Of a stretch of DNA of 64,000 bases, positions 34,509 through 44,532 are shown one piece after another. The stretch spans positions 62,001-126,000 of the forward strand of contig JAFPWG010000004.1 in NCBI GenBank assembly GCA_017395045.1. Reading direction: 5' to 3'. This DNA is from Bacteroidales bacterium. Lineage in GTDB: Bacteria > Bacteroidota > Bacteroidia > Bacteroidales > UBA932. Every line of letters starts with the position of its first letter. The stretch's first letter is position 1. The position numbers were made by a program, and so were the translations under genes. The notes below the pieces were generated by a model. That model was not told the origin of the DNA, did not search any database, and saw nothing but the letters and a program-made list of their open reading frames with translations.

Positions 34509-36732
34509 AAGCGTTGTCACCATGTTGCTCTCTTGTCTTGCTGCAGTCTCCTGCGGACAGGGGGTTGTCTGGAAAACAGATACATTCTTTCTGAACAAAG
34601 ACGGAATAACCCAGACGGCGGAGGGCCGGTTCCATGCCACCGCCCCGGATGCCGGCACGCTCGTTTCCGATTATCCCGGGGCCGACATTCCTGAAGGGCG
34701 CTGGCACCTGACGCAAGACATTTCCCGTTTTGCCGCATACCAGGCTCCTACCCGGTTTGAGGAAGCCATGTATAACCTTTCCCTGGAGGAAAGCCAGAAG
34801 GCGGTAGAACCGGATTCCACCCTCCGGACGGGCCGGGAATGGGCAGGCGTCTGGACCCGGGACGTCAGCTATTCGACGCTTCTGGCCATGTCCCATATCC
34901 AGACGGAGGCCGCTCAAAAAAGCCTGCTCCGGAAAGTGAATTCCCGCGGACGCATTATCCAGGACACCGGTACCGGCGGCAGCTGGCCTGTCTCCACGGA
35001 CCGCATCGTCTGGGCCGTGGCCGCGTGGGAACTGTATAAGGTGACGGGTGACGGCCAGTGGCTGGAAACCATCTATCCTTCCATTAAACAAAGCATTGAA
35101 GACGACCTTCTTACAGTGTATGACCCAGAGACGGGACTGGTAAAAGGCGAATCCTCTTTCCTGGACTGGAGGGAGCAGGAGTATCCTCGCTGGATGAATC
35201 CGGTCGACATCTTCAACAGCGAGAACCTGGGAACCTGCTGTGTACATTACCGCGCACTCCGTATACTGGCCGAGATGGAAAGGATGTTCGACGGGGAAGA
35301 CGCCGCCCGGTATGACGGGGTTGCCGACAAACTCCGTGACGGGATCAACAGGTATCTGTGGATGGAAGACAAGGGCTTCTATGCCCAGTATCTATATGGA
35401 CGTCAGTTCCTGATGGCGTCTCCCAGGTCCGAGACCCTGGGAGAGGCGCTGGCCGTACTCTGGGACATCGCCTCTCCGGAGCAGGCCGAAAGGATTTGTT
35501 CCAGCATGGCCAACCAGGCTTTCGGAACGTCCTGCTTCTTCCCCAACATCTCCGGGATTCCGCCCTATCACAACGATGCCATGTGGCCTTTCGTCCAGGC
35601 GTTCTGGATGAAAGCGTGCGCTCAGGCAGGCAATGAGGAGGGCGTGCTCCATTCCATCGCCTGTATCTGGCGCAATGCCGGACTGTTCCTGACCAACAAG
35701 GAGAATATGGTCATCTATAACGGCCGGTGGCAGGGGACCGAGATCAATTCGTCCAATATGCTCTGGTGCCTGTCCGGCAACCTGAGCATCGTGTATTCCG
35801 TCCTGTTCGGGATGTCCTTTGAAAAAGACGGATTGGCCTTCCGGCCTTTTGTTCCCAAGGCCATGGCCGGCACCCGCCGCCTGGAAGCTTTCCCTTACCG
35901 GGAAGCGGTTCTCAACATCACCCTGGAGGGTTATGGCAGCGGAATTTCCGCTTTCTATCTTGACGGGGAAGAGTCTTCTCCCGTTCTTCCGGGGGACCTG
36001 AAGGGCGGACATGACGTGAGGATCGTCCTGGACCGCCATGTCCGGCCAAGCGGGATCACGATGGTCCCCAATGCTTATTCCCCCGATACGCCGGTGTGCA
36101 TCCGCAACGACAATATGCTGAACTGGGAAGGCATAGAAGGCGCCAGGGCGTATCGCGTCGTATGCAACGGAAAACCCTGCAGCGAAACCAAGGATACGTT
36201 CTTCCGGATGGATCATTATGGTGAATACCAGGTGATTGCGCTCGGCGAGAATGATTACGAGTCTTTTGCATCGGAGCCGGTCACGTATGTGAACGGGAAC
36301 CTGATGATGATTCCGCTGGAAGGATTGGGCAAGACGGAGAAATCGCCCTATTCCCAGTATGAAGGGAAAGGATATCTCCCGCTTTCCGTCAAGGAGAACC
36401 GGGAAGTGTCGATTCCCGTGACCATCCCTCAAAGCGGAGAATATGCCCTTGATTTCCTTTACGCCAATGCCAACGGCCCCGTCAACACCGAGAACAAGTG
36501 CGCGGTCCGTACGCTTTGGGACGGAGCGGAGCGCCTGGGCGTCGTCGTGATGCCCCAGTGTGGCGAGGATGCCTTCGATGTCTGGAAGTATACTCCTTCC
36601 AGGATTGTCCATCTGGATGAAGGCAAACATGTTTTCAGGCTTTCATTCCAGCCGGAGAACGTGAACATGAATATCGATGTCAACAGCGCCGCCATCAGCA
36701 AGATGCGGCTGATCAGAATCAACCAGCTATGA
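34501..36732 (+). CDS. Six-hairpin (alpha/alpha)6 glycosidase-like lipoprotein
   Basis: 743 residues from the ATG at 34501 (MNKSVVTMLLSCLAAVSCGQG; lipobox Cys18). A longer frame starting 24 codons earlier runs inside the regulator gene and is rejected. Mid part, about residues 90-470, has the look of a six-hairpin glycosidase: EWAGVWTRDVSYSTLLAM, TGGSWPVSTDRIVWAVAAWELY and FPNISGIPPYHNDAMWPFVQ. Candidate acids are the Asp in WTRD and the Asp in HNDAMWP. The last 240 residues are beta-rich, probably accessory binding domains. I cannot assign a GH family (MGH1-like, or GH15/63/125-related). It overlaps the regulator by 8 bases and susC by 4. Confidence 0.75.
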   Translation: MNKSVVTMLLSCLAAVSCGQGVVWKTDTFFLNKDGITQTAEGRFHATAPDAGTLVSDYPGADIPEGRWHLTQDISRFAAYQAPTRFEEAMYNLSLEESQKAVEPDSTLRTGREWAGVWTRDVSYSTLLAMSHIQTEAAQKSLLRKVNSRGRIIQDTGTGGSWPVSTDRIVWAVAAWELYKVTGDGQWLETIYPSIKQSIEDDLLTVYDPETGLVKGESSFLDWREQEYPRWMNPVDIFNSENLGTCCVHYRALRILAEMERMFDGEDAARYDGVADKLRDGINRYLWMEDKGFYAQYLYGRQFLMASPRSETLGEALAVLWDIASPEQAERICSSMANQAFGTSCFFPNISGIPPYHNDAMWPFVQAFWMKACAQAGNEEGVLHSIACIWRNAGLFLTNKENMVIYNGRWQGTEINSSNMLWCLSGNLSIVYSVLFGMSFEKDGLAFRPFVPKAMAGTRRLEAFPYREAVLNITLEGYGSGISAFYLDGEESSPVLPGDLKGGHDVRIVLDRHVRPSGITMVPNAYSPDTPVCIRNDNMLNWEGIEGARAYRVVCNGKPCSETKDTFFRMDHYGEYQVIALGENDYESFASEPVTYVNGNLMMIPLEGLGKTEKSPYSQYEGKGYLPLSVKENREVSIPVTIPQSGEYALDFLYANANGPVNTENKCAVRTLWDGAERLGVVVMPQCGEDAFDVWKYTPSRIVHLDEGKHVFRLSFQPENVNMNIDVNSAAISKMRLIRINQL

Positions 36733-39713
36733 GAAAAATCAAGTTTCTAGTCTTTCTCTGGGCCATCTTCTGGATGGCCGTCGGAACCGCCAGCGCACAG
36801 AAAGTGCGGGGTGTCGTCACGGACGCTTCCGGCGCTCCTGTCATCGGGGCCTATGTCCTGCCCGTCGGCAATACTGACAGGGGAACCGTAACCGGAATGG
36901 ACGGTACTTTCTCACTTGATGTCGCAGCTCCGGTACTTCGGGTTTCCTGTATGGGATATACCGACGTCGAAGTTGCCGTCAACGGAAGGGAATTCCTGGA
37001 GATCATCATGGAAGAAAGTTCCGCCCTGTTGGACGAAACGGTGGTGATCGGTTACGGTTACGTCAAGAAGAGCGACTTGACCGGCGCGGTTTCCAGTGTC
37101 GGCAGTGCGGTCCTCTCCGACAAGTCCAGCTCCAACGTGGGCCAGCTGCTTCAGGGCCGGATGGCCGGTGTCTATATCGTGGACAGCGGTAATCCCCAGA
37201 GCAACGTGTCCATCAAGATCCGGGGCCTGGGAACCGTGAACAATTCCGATCCGCTGCTGGTCATAGACGGCGTCCCGATGGTGAACATGGGCCTCAACTC
37301 CTTGAACACGAACGATATCGAGAGCATCGACGTGCTGAAGGACGCCTCCGCTACGGCCATTTACGGTGCCCGAGGCGCCAACGGTGTCGTGATCGTCACC
37401 ACCAAGAAGGGTTCCTCCGGGGACGGGGTCATCAGCGTGACCACCAACCACGGTGTTTCCACGGCGACCAGCATCCCCAAGCTGCTGGACGCCGCCGGCT
37501 TCGCCGCCCTGAACAATGACATGATGACGGCTTCCGGGAACGGACTCAATCCCGACTGGGCCGATCCCTCGTCCCTGGGAAAGGGCACGGACTGGCTCGC
37601 GGAGATGATCCGTCCCGCTTTCATCCAAAAGTATGGTCTGTCCTATTCCGGAGGAGACGAAAAGAACAAGTACTATGTGTCCGGCAGTTATACTGACCAC
37701 GACGGTATCGTCCGCTCCGTTGGCTATAAGAAGGCCACTTTCCAGCTCAATGCCGACCATCAGGTGAAGCGCTGGATCAAGTTCTCCACCAACCTCACCT
37801 TCAGCTATGACCACAAGACCAACGGCGACTACTCCATGTCGGACATCCTCAAGTCCGTCCCCGCTCTGGCCATGTTCAAGGAGGATGGCGTGACTTACAA
37901 CGGTCCTACCGGCAACGCCTTGTGGTGGGGTGACAAGAAAAACCAGGTCGGTACCGCCACCATCAACAGGAATTCCACGCAGGGCTACAACTTCCTCCTG
38001 TCTGAATCCATGGAAGTGGATCTGCCCCTGAAGGGATTGAAATTCAAGTCGGTGGAGAGCATCGGCGCCACTTTCGTGGTCGGTGAGAGTTTCCGTCCCA
38101 AGTACGACTGGGCGCCCAACCCCCTGCTGGATTCGGAACGTTGGGAACAGGCGAGCCGCTACATGAGCTATCTGGCCGACAACTATTTCACCTACGACGC
38201 CACGTTCGGCAAGCACACCGTCAATGTCATGGCCGGTAATTCCCTGCAGTGGGGAGACAACTGGTATATGAACGGTCAGAAAAAGGGCTTCCTTTCCGAC
38301 AATGCCAGCCAGTTCGCGAACGGAACGGAGATCGAGAGCCTGAACGGAAACCGCTCCGACTGGGCCATCGCTTCCTTCATGGGCCGTGCCAACTGGTCCT
38401 ATGACAACCGGTACATGCTTACGGCTACGGTCCGGGCAGACGGCTCTTCCAAATTCGGCCCCGGCCATCGCTGGGGTATCTTCCCTTCCTTCGCCGGCGC
38501 ATGGCGCGTCAGCGAGGAACCGTGGTTCCCCAAGACCAACTGGCTCAACTACCTGAAACTCCGTCTGGGATACGGCGTCACGGGTAATCAGGAAATCGGC
38601 GATTACAGTTTCGTGTCGGTTTACAATACGGGACAGTACTCTTTCAACGGGAATGTGGTCAACACGCTTGTCGCGAACAAGCTTTCCAATCCGGACATCC
38701 ATTGGGAAGAGATGCAGCAGTACAATGTGGGCCTTGATTTCGCATTCCTGGACTCCCGTCTCCGTCTGACCGTCGACGGTTATGTGAAGAACACCAACGG
38801 CATGCTGGTGAAGATGACCGTTCCCATCAGCACGGGTTATTCCGACACCGACGTTCCTTATACCAACCGGGGAAAGATCCGCAATACCGGTGTGGAGATC
38901 GTCCTGGGTTCGGACAATGTCGTCACGGGTGATTTCTACTGGGGATCGGATTTCAACATCACGTTCAACAAGAACCGGATCATCTCGCTGGACACCTCGG
39001 AGGCCATCTATTACAACGACTCCGGATTCGGACAGTATTTCTGCACCAACATGGTCAACCAGCCCATCGGCGCCTTTATCGGCTGGAAGGCCGTCGGCCT
39101 CTTCCAGACCCAGGACGATGTGGACAATTATGCCACCCAGGTGGGTGCGGAGCCCGGTGACATCAAGTTTGCCGACGTTATCGACAACGGTGTCATCAAC
39201 GAGGACGACCGCACCATCATCGGCTATGCACAGCCCCGATTCATCGCTTCCCTGAACAATACCCTGCAGTATAAGGGCTTCGACCTGACCTTCTTCCTCC
39301 AGGGCGTGTACGGGAACTCGATCTTCAACGTGACCAAGGTGGACATGACCAGCATGTCGACCATCTGCAACCAGTATGCTTCGGTGCTGGACAGATGGAC
39401 CGGCCCCGGCACGTCCGACTCCATGCCTCGTGCCGTTTACGGCGACCCGAACAACAATACACGCCCCTCCACCAGATACATCGAAGACGGCTCATACCTG
39501 CGTCTGAAAAACCTGACGCTGGGGTACAACCTCCCTGCCAGGTTTGCACAGAGGCTGAACCTCAAGGGGCTCCGCATCTATGCGGAAGGGACGAATCTGT
39601 TCACGCTCACATCTTACACCGGATTCGATCCGGAAGTGGGCGTATCTTCCATCGACTGGGGCACCTACCCCGTTACCCGTACTGTCAGTCTTGGTGTTGA
39701 CGTTAAATTCTGA
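36729..39713 (+). CDS. SusC-family TonB-dependent outer-membrane transporter
   Basis: 994 residues. Signal peptide (about 1-24, ending ASAQ), a CarboxypepD_reg-like domain (VRGVVTDASGAPVIGAYV), the TonB-box-like segment ETVVIGYGYV, a plug domain with LLQGRMAGVYI and VIRDGVPM-type VIDGVPM, then a 22-strand barrel ending in RTVSLGVDVKF. Imports oligosaccharides across the outer membrane as partner of the SusD protein encoded 6 bases downstream. Full length. Confidence 0.95.
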   Translation: MRKIKFLVFLWAIFWMAVGTASAQKVRGVVTDASGAPVIGAYVLPVGNTDRGTVTGMDGTFSLDVAAPVLRVSCMGYTDVEVAVNGREFLEIIMEESSALLDETVVIGYGYVKKSDLTGAVSSVGSAVLSDKSSSNVGQLLQGRMAGVYIVDSGNPQSNVSIKIRGLGTVNNSDPLLVIDGVPMVNMGLNSLNTNDIESIDVLKDASATAIYGARGANGVVIVTTKKGSSGDGVISVTTNHGVSTATSIPKLLDAAGFAALNNDMMTASGNGLNPDWADPSSLGKGTDWLAEMIRPAFIQKYGLSYSGGDEKNKYYVSGSYTDHDGIVRSVGYKKATFQLNADHQVKRWIKFSTNLTFSYDHKTNGDYSMSDILKSVPALAMFKEDGVTYNGPTGNALWWGDKKNQVGTATINRNSTQGYNFLLSESMEVDLPLKGLKFKSVESIGATFVVGESFRPKYDWAPNPLLDSERWEQASRYMSYLADNYFTYDATFGKHTVNVMAGNSLQWGDNWYMNGQKKGFLSDNASQFANGTEIESLNGNRSDWAIASFMGRANWSYDNRYMLTATVRADGSSKFGPGHRWGIFPSFAGAWRVSEEPWFPKTNWLNYLKLRLGYGVTGNQEIGDYSFVSVYNTGQYSFNGNVVNTLVANKLSNPDIHWEEMQQYNVGLDFAFLDSRLRLTVDGYVKNTNGMLVKMTVPISTGYSDTDVPYTNRGKIRNTGVEIVLGSDNVVTGDFYWGSDFNITFNKNRIISLDTSEAIYYNDSGFGQYFCTNMVNQPIGAFIGWKAVGLFQTQDDVDNYATQVGAEPGDIKFADVIDNGVINEDDRTIIGYAQPRFIASLNNTLQYKGFDLTFFLQGVYGNSIFNVTKVDMTSMSTICNQYASVLDRWTGPGTSDSMPRAVYGDPNNNTRPSTRYIEDGSYLRLKNLTLGYNLPARFAQRLNLKGLRIYAEGTNLFTLTSYTGFDPEVGVSSIDWGTYPVTRTVSLGVDVKF

Positions 39714-39719
39714 TGAGTC

Positions 39720-41222
39720 ATGAAAAAGTTGATCTACATACTTGCCTTCAGTGCCTTTTGCCTGGTCTCCTGCGACAAATTCCTGGACAGGACACCCTAT
39801 GATTCCATCGGAACGGCTTCCGACCTGAGTACCAACGACGCCATCTCTCTCGTGAGTGCCGCCTATCAGCCCCTCCAGTGGCCCAAACTGTACAATATGC
39901 GTATCTGGTCCACGGATGTGGTCGCCGGTGAGAGCTCCGTAGGAGCCGGCGGAGGTACCGACGGCATCGAGACCGTCCAGCTCTCCAACTTCACGGCCGA
40001 TCCGGCCAACGGCGCCGCGGTGGATGTCTGGCGTTCGAATCCCGGTATCCTCCGGGCGAACCTGGCGTTGAGCATACTGCCGGATACGGAAATGGATGAG
40101 GCCCTCAAGTCCCGCCTTATGGGAGAGTGCTACTTCCTGCGCGCCCACTACTATTTCATCCTGGTCCGTTTCTTCGGTGACGTCCCGCTGCGTACCAAGC
40201 CGTTGTTCGCATCAGACGACCTCAATATCGCCCGTACCCCCAAGGAGGAGGTGTACGAGCAGATCATCGCGGACACCAAGGAAGCCATCGACCGCCTGCC
40301 TTACAAGGCGCAATACGACAATGCCAACCTGGGACGCGCCTGCAAGGAAGCGGCGGAATGCATGCTGGCCAAGATCTATCTTACCTTGGGCACGAATTAC
40401 GGCGAGGTGGTCAGCCTCTGCCAGGACATCGAGAATCAAGGTTACGACCTTTCCAAGATGGCCTATGCCGACAACTGGTATAATCCGGAGACGGGAAAGC
40501 TGAACCAGAACGGTCCGGAATCCCTGTTCGAAATCCAGTATTCCGGCGACCCCGCCGCCTGTACCAACTGGCTCAGCGACAACGACAACCAGTCCCAGTG
40601 GCTCAATTGCTTCATGGCTCCCCGCAACTCCAACATGGTGGGTGGCGGCGGCTATGGCTGGCAGCACGTTACGCAGGAGTTCGTGGACTCCTATGAACCC
40701 GGCGACCTTCGCAAGGACGTGACCATCTTCTATGAAGGCTGCCCTGATTTCGACGGGAAGGAATACGACCCCGAGTGGTCCACCACCGGATACAATGTCC
40801 GTAAATGGTGCGTTCCCGTGAGTATTGCCAACAAGGTGGACAACTGCCCTGCCAATACGGTCGTCTACCGTTTTGCCGACGTCCTCCTGATGAAGGCCGA
40901 GGCCTTGAACGAGCAAGGGCAGACCGACGAGGCCCGCGTGCCGCTGAACATCGTCCGCAGGCGTGCAGGCCTGGCGGATATCCCTTCCGGGAAAACCAAG
41001 GCGCAGATGAAGGAAATCATCATCCATGAGCGCCGTATGGAACTGGCTTTCGAGGGACACCGCTGGTTCGACCTGATCCGGATCGACAACGGCGAATATG
41101 CCGTCAAGTTCCTGCACGGCATCGGTAAGAAGAACGCCACGGTCGGCCGCCTTCTTTATCCGGTCCCGCAGGTGGAGATCGACTCCAACCCTTTGTTTAC
41201 ACAGAATGAAGCTTATAAATAA
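39720..41222 (+). CDS. SusD-family (RagB/SusD) outer-membrane glycan-binding lipoprotein
   Basis: 500 residues, lipoprotein signal with Cys18 (CLVSCDKF). SusD features: the SusD-like N-terminal domain with TNDAISLVSAAYQPLQW, MGECYFLRAHYYFILVRFFGDVPL, and the C-terminal RagB region with LMKAEALNEQGQTDEA and HERRMELAFEGHRWFDLIR. Caps the SusC barrel and binds substrate at the surface. Normal length, standard susC-susD order. Confidence 0.95.
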   Translation: MKKLIYILAFSAFCLVSCDKFLDRTPYDSIGTASDLSTNDAISLVSAAYQPLQWPKLYNMRIWSTDVVAGESSVGAGGGTDGIETVQLSNFTADPANGAAVDVWRSNPGILRANLALSILPDTEMDEALKSRLMGECYFLRAHYYFILVRFFGDVPLRTKPLFASDDLNIARTPKEEVYEQIIADTKEAIDRLPYKAQYDNANLGRACKEAAECMLAKIYLTLGTNYGEVVSLCQDIENQGYDLSKMAYADNWYNPETGKLNQNGPESLFEIQYSGDPAACTNWLSDNDNQSQWLNCFMAPRNSNMVGGGGYGWQHVTQEFVDSYEPGDLRKDVTIFYEGCPDFDGKEYDPEWSTTGYNVRKWCVPVSIANKVDNCPANTVVYRFADVLLMKAEALNEQGQTDEARVPLNIVRRRAGLADIPSGKTKAQMKEIIIHERRMELAFEGHRWFDLIRIDNGEYAVKFLHGIGKKNATVGRLLYPVPQVEIDSNPLFTQNEAYK

Positions 41223-41233
41223 ACCATACTGAC

Positions 41234-42763
41234 ATGAAGAAGATATTGTATGCAGCAGCTGCTATGCTGCTGGCTTTTGCCGCCTGCAACAAGCCTGAGA
41301 ACAACAACGGGAACGACCCCGGTGGAAACGGTGGCAACGAAAAGAAGGAGAACACGCCCATTGTCCTGACCGCGTCCACGACGACGCCGGTCATGGACAA
41401 GGACCATCAGGACGAGACCGCCCTTACCCTTGAGTGGAACGCCACTACCAACATGGGCACCGGCGCCCGGGTGGAATACGCCGTCCTGATCGACAGGAAA
41501 GGTGGTTCTTTCGAGAGTGCCTATGAGATTTCCCTCGGTACCAACGTGACGTCATTCTCCTGCACGGCGAAGGAATTGAGCGAGATCGCCAAAGAACACT
41601 TCGGCCTGCAGAATGAGGAGAGTGCCGAGCTGGACATCTGCATCTACGCCACCATCAAGAGTTCGGAAGTGGATGATGTGATTTCCAACAAGGTGACTAT
41701 CACAGTCACGGCCTTCGAGCCCAAGCCCAGCATCCTTTACCTGATCGGCAGCGCGACGGAAGCCGGCTGGGATCAGTCCAAAGCTCCCGAAATGACGCCC
41801 ATTGAAGGCGAAGACGGTGGCTTCACCTGGTCCGGCGAACTCTTCGCCGGCGAGCTCAAGTTCCTGGTTACCAAGGACAGCTGGGTTCCTTCCTACGGAA
41901 AGGGCGATGAGGAAGGCACGCTCTACTATCGCGACCATCTCTGGGACGATGCCGAAGGCAACCGTGTGGACGATGAGGCGCTGAAGGACCACGATTCTCC
42001 GGATCCCAAATTCATCATCGCCGAACAGGGCAACTACAAAATCATCCTCAATATCGAAAAGCTGACCATCACCATCACCAAGACCGGCGGTCCCAAGTAC
42101 TTCTCCATGTACGTGCTCGGCACTGCCCTGGATGCGCCCAGCGAGATGCTCCGCAGCGGTTATGCATTCCTGTCCGGCGTCACGTTCAAGGAAGGCAAGT
42201 TCCACTTCAACGAGAAGTCCGACGGTAGTGGTGACTCCTATTTCGCCGCTTCCGACGGCCAGGCTCTGTCTTCCACCACCGTCTCGCAGAGTTCGGGTAT
42301 TGAATGGAATGTCGGCAGCGCCGATGCCAAACTGCATCACATCATCCTGTATCCCCGAGAGAAGAAGGAGAAGGTGTTTATCATGCCTTTCACCCCTTAT
42401 GACCAGCTTTGGATGATCGGCAGTGCGACGGATGCCGGCTGGGACATCGCCAATGCCATTCCCATGACCAAGAAGAACGAGTGGGAACAGACTTGGCAGG
42501 GTAACCTGAAGGCGGGCGAACTCAAGTTCACCTGTGATTGCAGCACGGACTGGTTCGGCGCCTGGTATCTGGCCGAAACGGTCAACAAGGTTCCGACGGG
42601 TGAGGCCGAGCACATGGTCTTCATCGACAAGGCCAGCGATGCGGTGGCCGCCACCGGCATCAAGGAACTGGATCAGAAGTGGATCATTACGGACGAGACA
42701 GCCGGGTACTACACCATTACGCTGAACCAGCAGACCGAAACCGTAATCATCAAGAAGAATTAA
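41234..42763 (+). CDS. SusE/SusF-like outer-membrane glycan-binding lipoprotein
   Basis: 509 residues, lipoprotein signal with Cys17 (LAFAACNK). A SusE-type domain (about 30-160) is followed by binding modules marked by LIGSATEAGWD and MIGSATDAGWD starts, with a more diverged module between. The modules resemble those of the first SusE-like protein of the operon. Positioned after susD like susE in the starch locus. The stop TAA shares a base with the next ATG (TAATG). Confidence 0.87.
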   Translation: MKKILYAAAAMLLAFAACNKPENNNGNDPGGNGGNEKKENTPIVLTASTTTPVMDKDHQDETALTLEWNATTNMGTGARVEYAVLIDRKGGSFESAYEISLGTNVTSFSCTAKELSEIAKEHFGLQNEESAELDICIYATIKSSEVDDVISNKVTITVTAFEPKPSILYLIGSATEAGWDQSKAPEMTPIEGEDGGFTWSGELFAGELKFLVTKDSWVPSYGKGDEEGTLYYRDHLWDDAEGNRVDDEALKDHDSPDPKFIIAEQGNYKIILNIEKLTITITKTGGPKYFSMYVLGTALDAPSEMLRSGYAFLSGVTFKEGKFHFNEKSDGSGDSYFAASDGQALSSTTVSQSSGIEWNVGSADAKLHHIILYPREKKEKVFIMPFTPYDQLWMIGSATDAGWDIANAIPMTKKNEWEQTWQGNLKAGELKFTCDCSTDWFGAWYLAETVNKVPTGEAEHMVFIDKASDAVAATGIKELDQKWIITDETAGYYTITLNQQTETVIIKKN

Positions 42764-44532
42764 TGGTCCGTTTCAGACAATTGTCGTGGCTTCTTCCTGC
42801 ACTGGCGTGCCTCCTGCTGTGCCAGTGCAGGAAAGAGCCTGTTGACCCGGTCCCCGGTCCTTCTCCGGAGAGTGACCTGGAGTCCCGGCTTCCGGTCAGC
42901 CAGATCCTGAGGAACGTGTCCGTCACGACGGACAAGGCCGTGTATGCGCCCGGTTCGGTGGTGCGTTTCACGGGCGACCGCAGTCAGGGCGGCCTTGGGA
43001 TCCGGTACTGGCATCTGGGAGACGTCGTTGAGGAAGGGCTCCTGGAAGACTCGGCTGAATGGACGTGGACGCTTCCGTCAACCGATTTCCAGGGGTACAT
43101 GGTGGAGCTTATCGGCAAGAATGCGGAAGGGGTCGTCCGTACCGTCGGCACCGTTGCCGTTGATGCCTCTTCCGACTGGACGCGGTTCCCCCGGTACGGT
43201 TTCCTTTCCAAGTTCGGGAATGTGGCCCCGTCCAAGCGGGAATCCGTCATTGCCAATCTGAACCGGTACCATATCAACGGACTCCAGTACTACGACTGGA
43301 TGTACGACCATCACCATCCTCTGGCCGGAACGCCCGACAATCCGGATCTGGACTGGCCCAGCATTATCGGCGACCTGTGTGAGAAGGATGTCGTCCAGGG
43401 CTATATCGAGGAAGCGCACAAGTATAACATGGCCTCCATGTTCTATGACTTGTGCTACGGGGTCTTGGAATGGGCCGAGGAAGACGGTGTAAGCCCGTCC
43501 TGGTTTATCTACAAGGACTCTTCCCACAGGAACAGGGACTACCACCCGCTCAGCGCGCCTTTCCGCAGCAATATCTACCTGGTGAATCCCGGGCATGAGG
43601 GCTGGCTGGGTTATTTCGCCGACCGGGTGGACGAGGTGTATCAGGTTTTTGACTTCGATGGTTTCCATATCGACCAGCTCGGTAACCGCGGCGACCGGTA
43701 TGGGGCCGACGGCAAGAAAGTGGACATGCCCGCCGGTTACGGGAAATTCCTGGAGAAGATGAAGCAGTCCCGTCCGGACAGGAAACTGGCCTTCAACGCG
43801 GTCAGCCGGTATGGGCAGGCGAAGATCGCGGCCGCGCCTTCGGATTTCCTGTACAATGAGGTATGGACGACCGGATTCTCGGAGATCGACAAGATCATGG
43901 AGGAGAACAAGTCCCTGGCACCTGACAAGAATACCGTACTGGCAGCCTACATGAACTACAAGCAGTCCGGGACTTTCAATACGCCGGCCGTACTGCTTGC
44001 CGACGCCGTTATTTTCGCCCTGGGCGGATCCCACCTGGAACTGGGGGAGCATATGCTCAGCAACGAATACTTCCCCAGTGCAAACCTGAAGATGTCTTCG
44101 GAGCTGTCGGACAAACTGGTCTCCTATTACGATTTCCTGACGGGCTACGAGAACCTGCTGCGTGACGGAGCCGTCAGAATCGGATTGAATGTCAGTTCGG
44201 ACGACGTAAAGATGGCCCAGTGGGGCCCTGAGAAAGGGAGTGTCAACACGGTTGCATTCCAGGTGGGAAACAAGCTGGTCGTACACCTGTTGAATTTCGA
44301 GAACGCCAAGCATCTCGATTGGCGTGACGACTCGATGGACCAGACCAAGCCTTCCACGCATGAGAACCTGGACATCTCCATCCGTTCCTCCCGCGATGTG
44401 AAAAGGGTCTGGGTGGCATCTCCGGACGTGGATGGCGGCGCTCCGCGGGAGGCTTCTTTCTCGGCATCCGGAATATCCGTCAAGATCCGTGTGCCTTCGC
44501 TCACCTACTGGACCATGATCGTGATAGAGTGA
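42763..44532 (+). CDS. Glycoside hydrolase family 66 dextranase
   Basis: 589 residues from the ATG at 42763. Lipoprotein signal (LLLCQCRK, Cys20 or Cys22) places it on the outer membrane or cell surface. An N-terminal beta-sandwich (about 45-135) precedes the barrel. GH66 catalytic residues are visible: nucleophile Asp304 in FDGFHIDQLG and acid/base Glu366 in DFLYNEVW. It ends with the GH66 C-terminal beta domain. Cleaves alpha-1,6-glucan internally, so this gene gives the PUL its likely substrate. No dextran-cyclising CBM35 insert is evident. Confidence 0.92.
   Translation: MVRFRQLSWLLPALACLLLCQCRKEPVDPVPGPSPESDLESRLPVSQILRNVSVTTDKAVYAPGSVVRFTGDRSQGGLGIRYWHLGDVVEEGLLEDSAEWTWTLPSTDFQGYMVELIGKNAEGVVRTVGTVAVDASSDWTRFPRYGFLSKFGNVAPSKRESVIANLNRYHINGLQYYDWMYDHHHPLAGTPDNPDLDWPSIIGDLCEKDVVQGYIEEAHKYNMASMFYDLCYGVLEWAEEDGVSPSWFIYKDSSHRNRDYHPLSAPFRSNIYLVNPGHEGWLGYFADRVDEVYQVFDFDGFHIDQLGNRGDRYGADGKKVDMPAGYGKFLEKMKQSRPDRKLAFNAVSRYGQAKIAAAPSDFLYNEVWTTGFSEIDKIMEENKSLAPDKNTVLAAYMNYKQSGTFNTPAVLLADAVIFALGGSHLELGEHMLSNEYFPSANLKMSSELSDKLVSYYDFLTGYENLLRDGAVRIGLNVSSDDVKMAQWGPEKGSVNTVAFQVGNKLVVHLLNFENAKHLDWRDDSMDQTKPSTHENLDISIRSSRDVKRVWVASPDVDGGAPREASFSASGISVKIRVPSLTYWTMIVIE

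Noticed and set aside
36912-38702. 596-codon minus-strand frame
   Set aside because: Shadow of susC.
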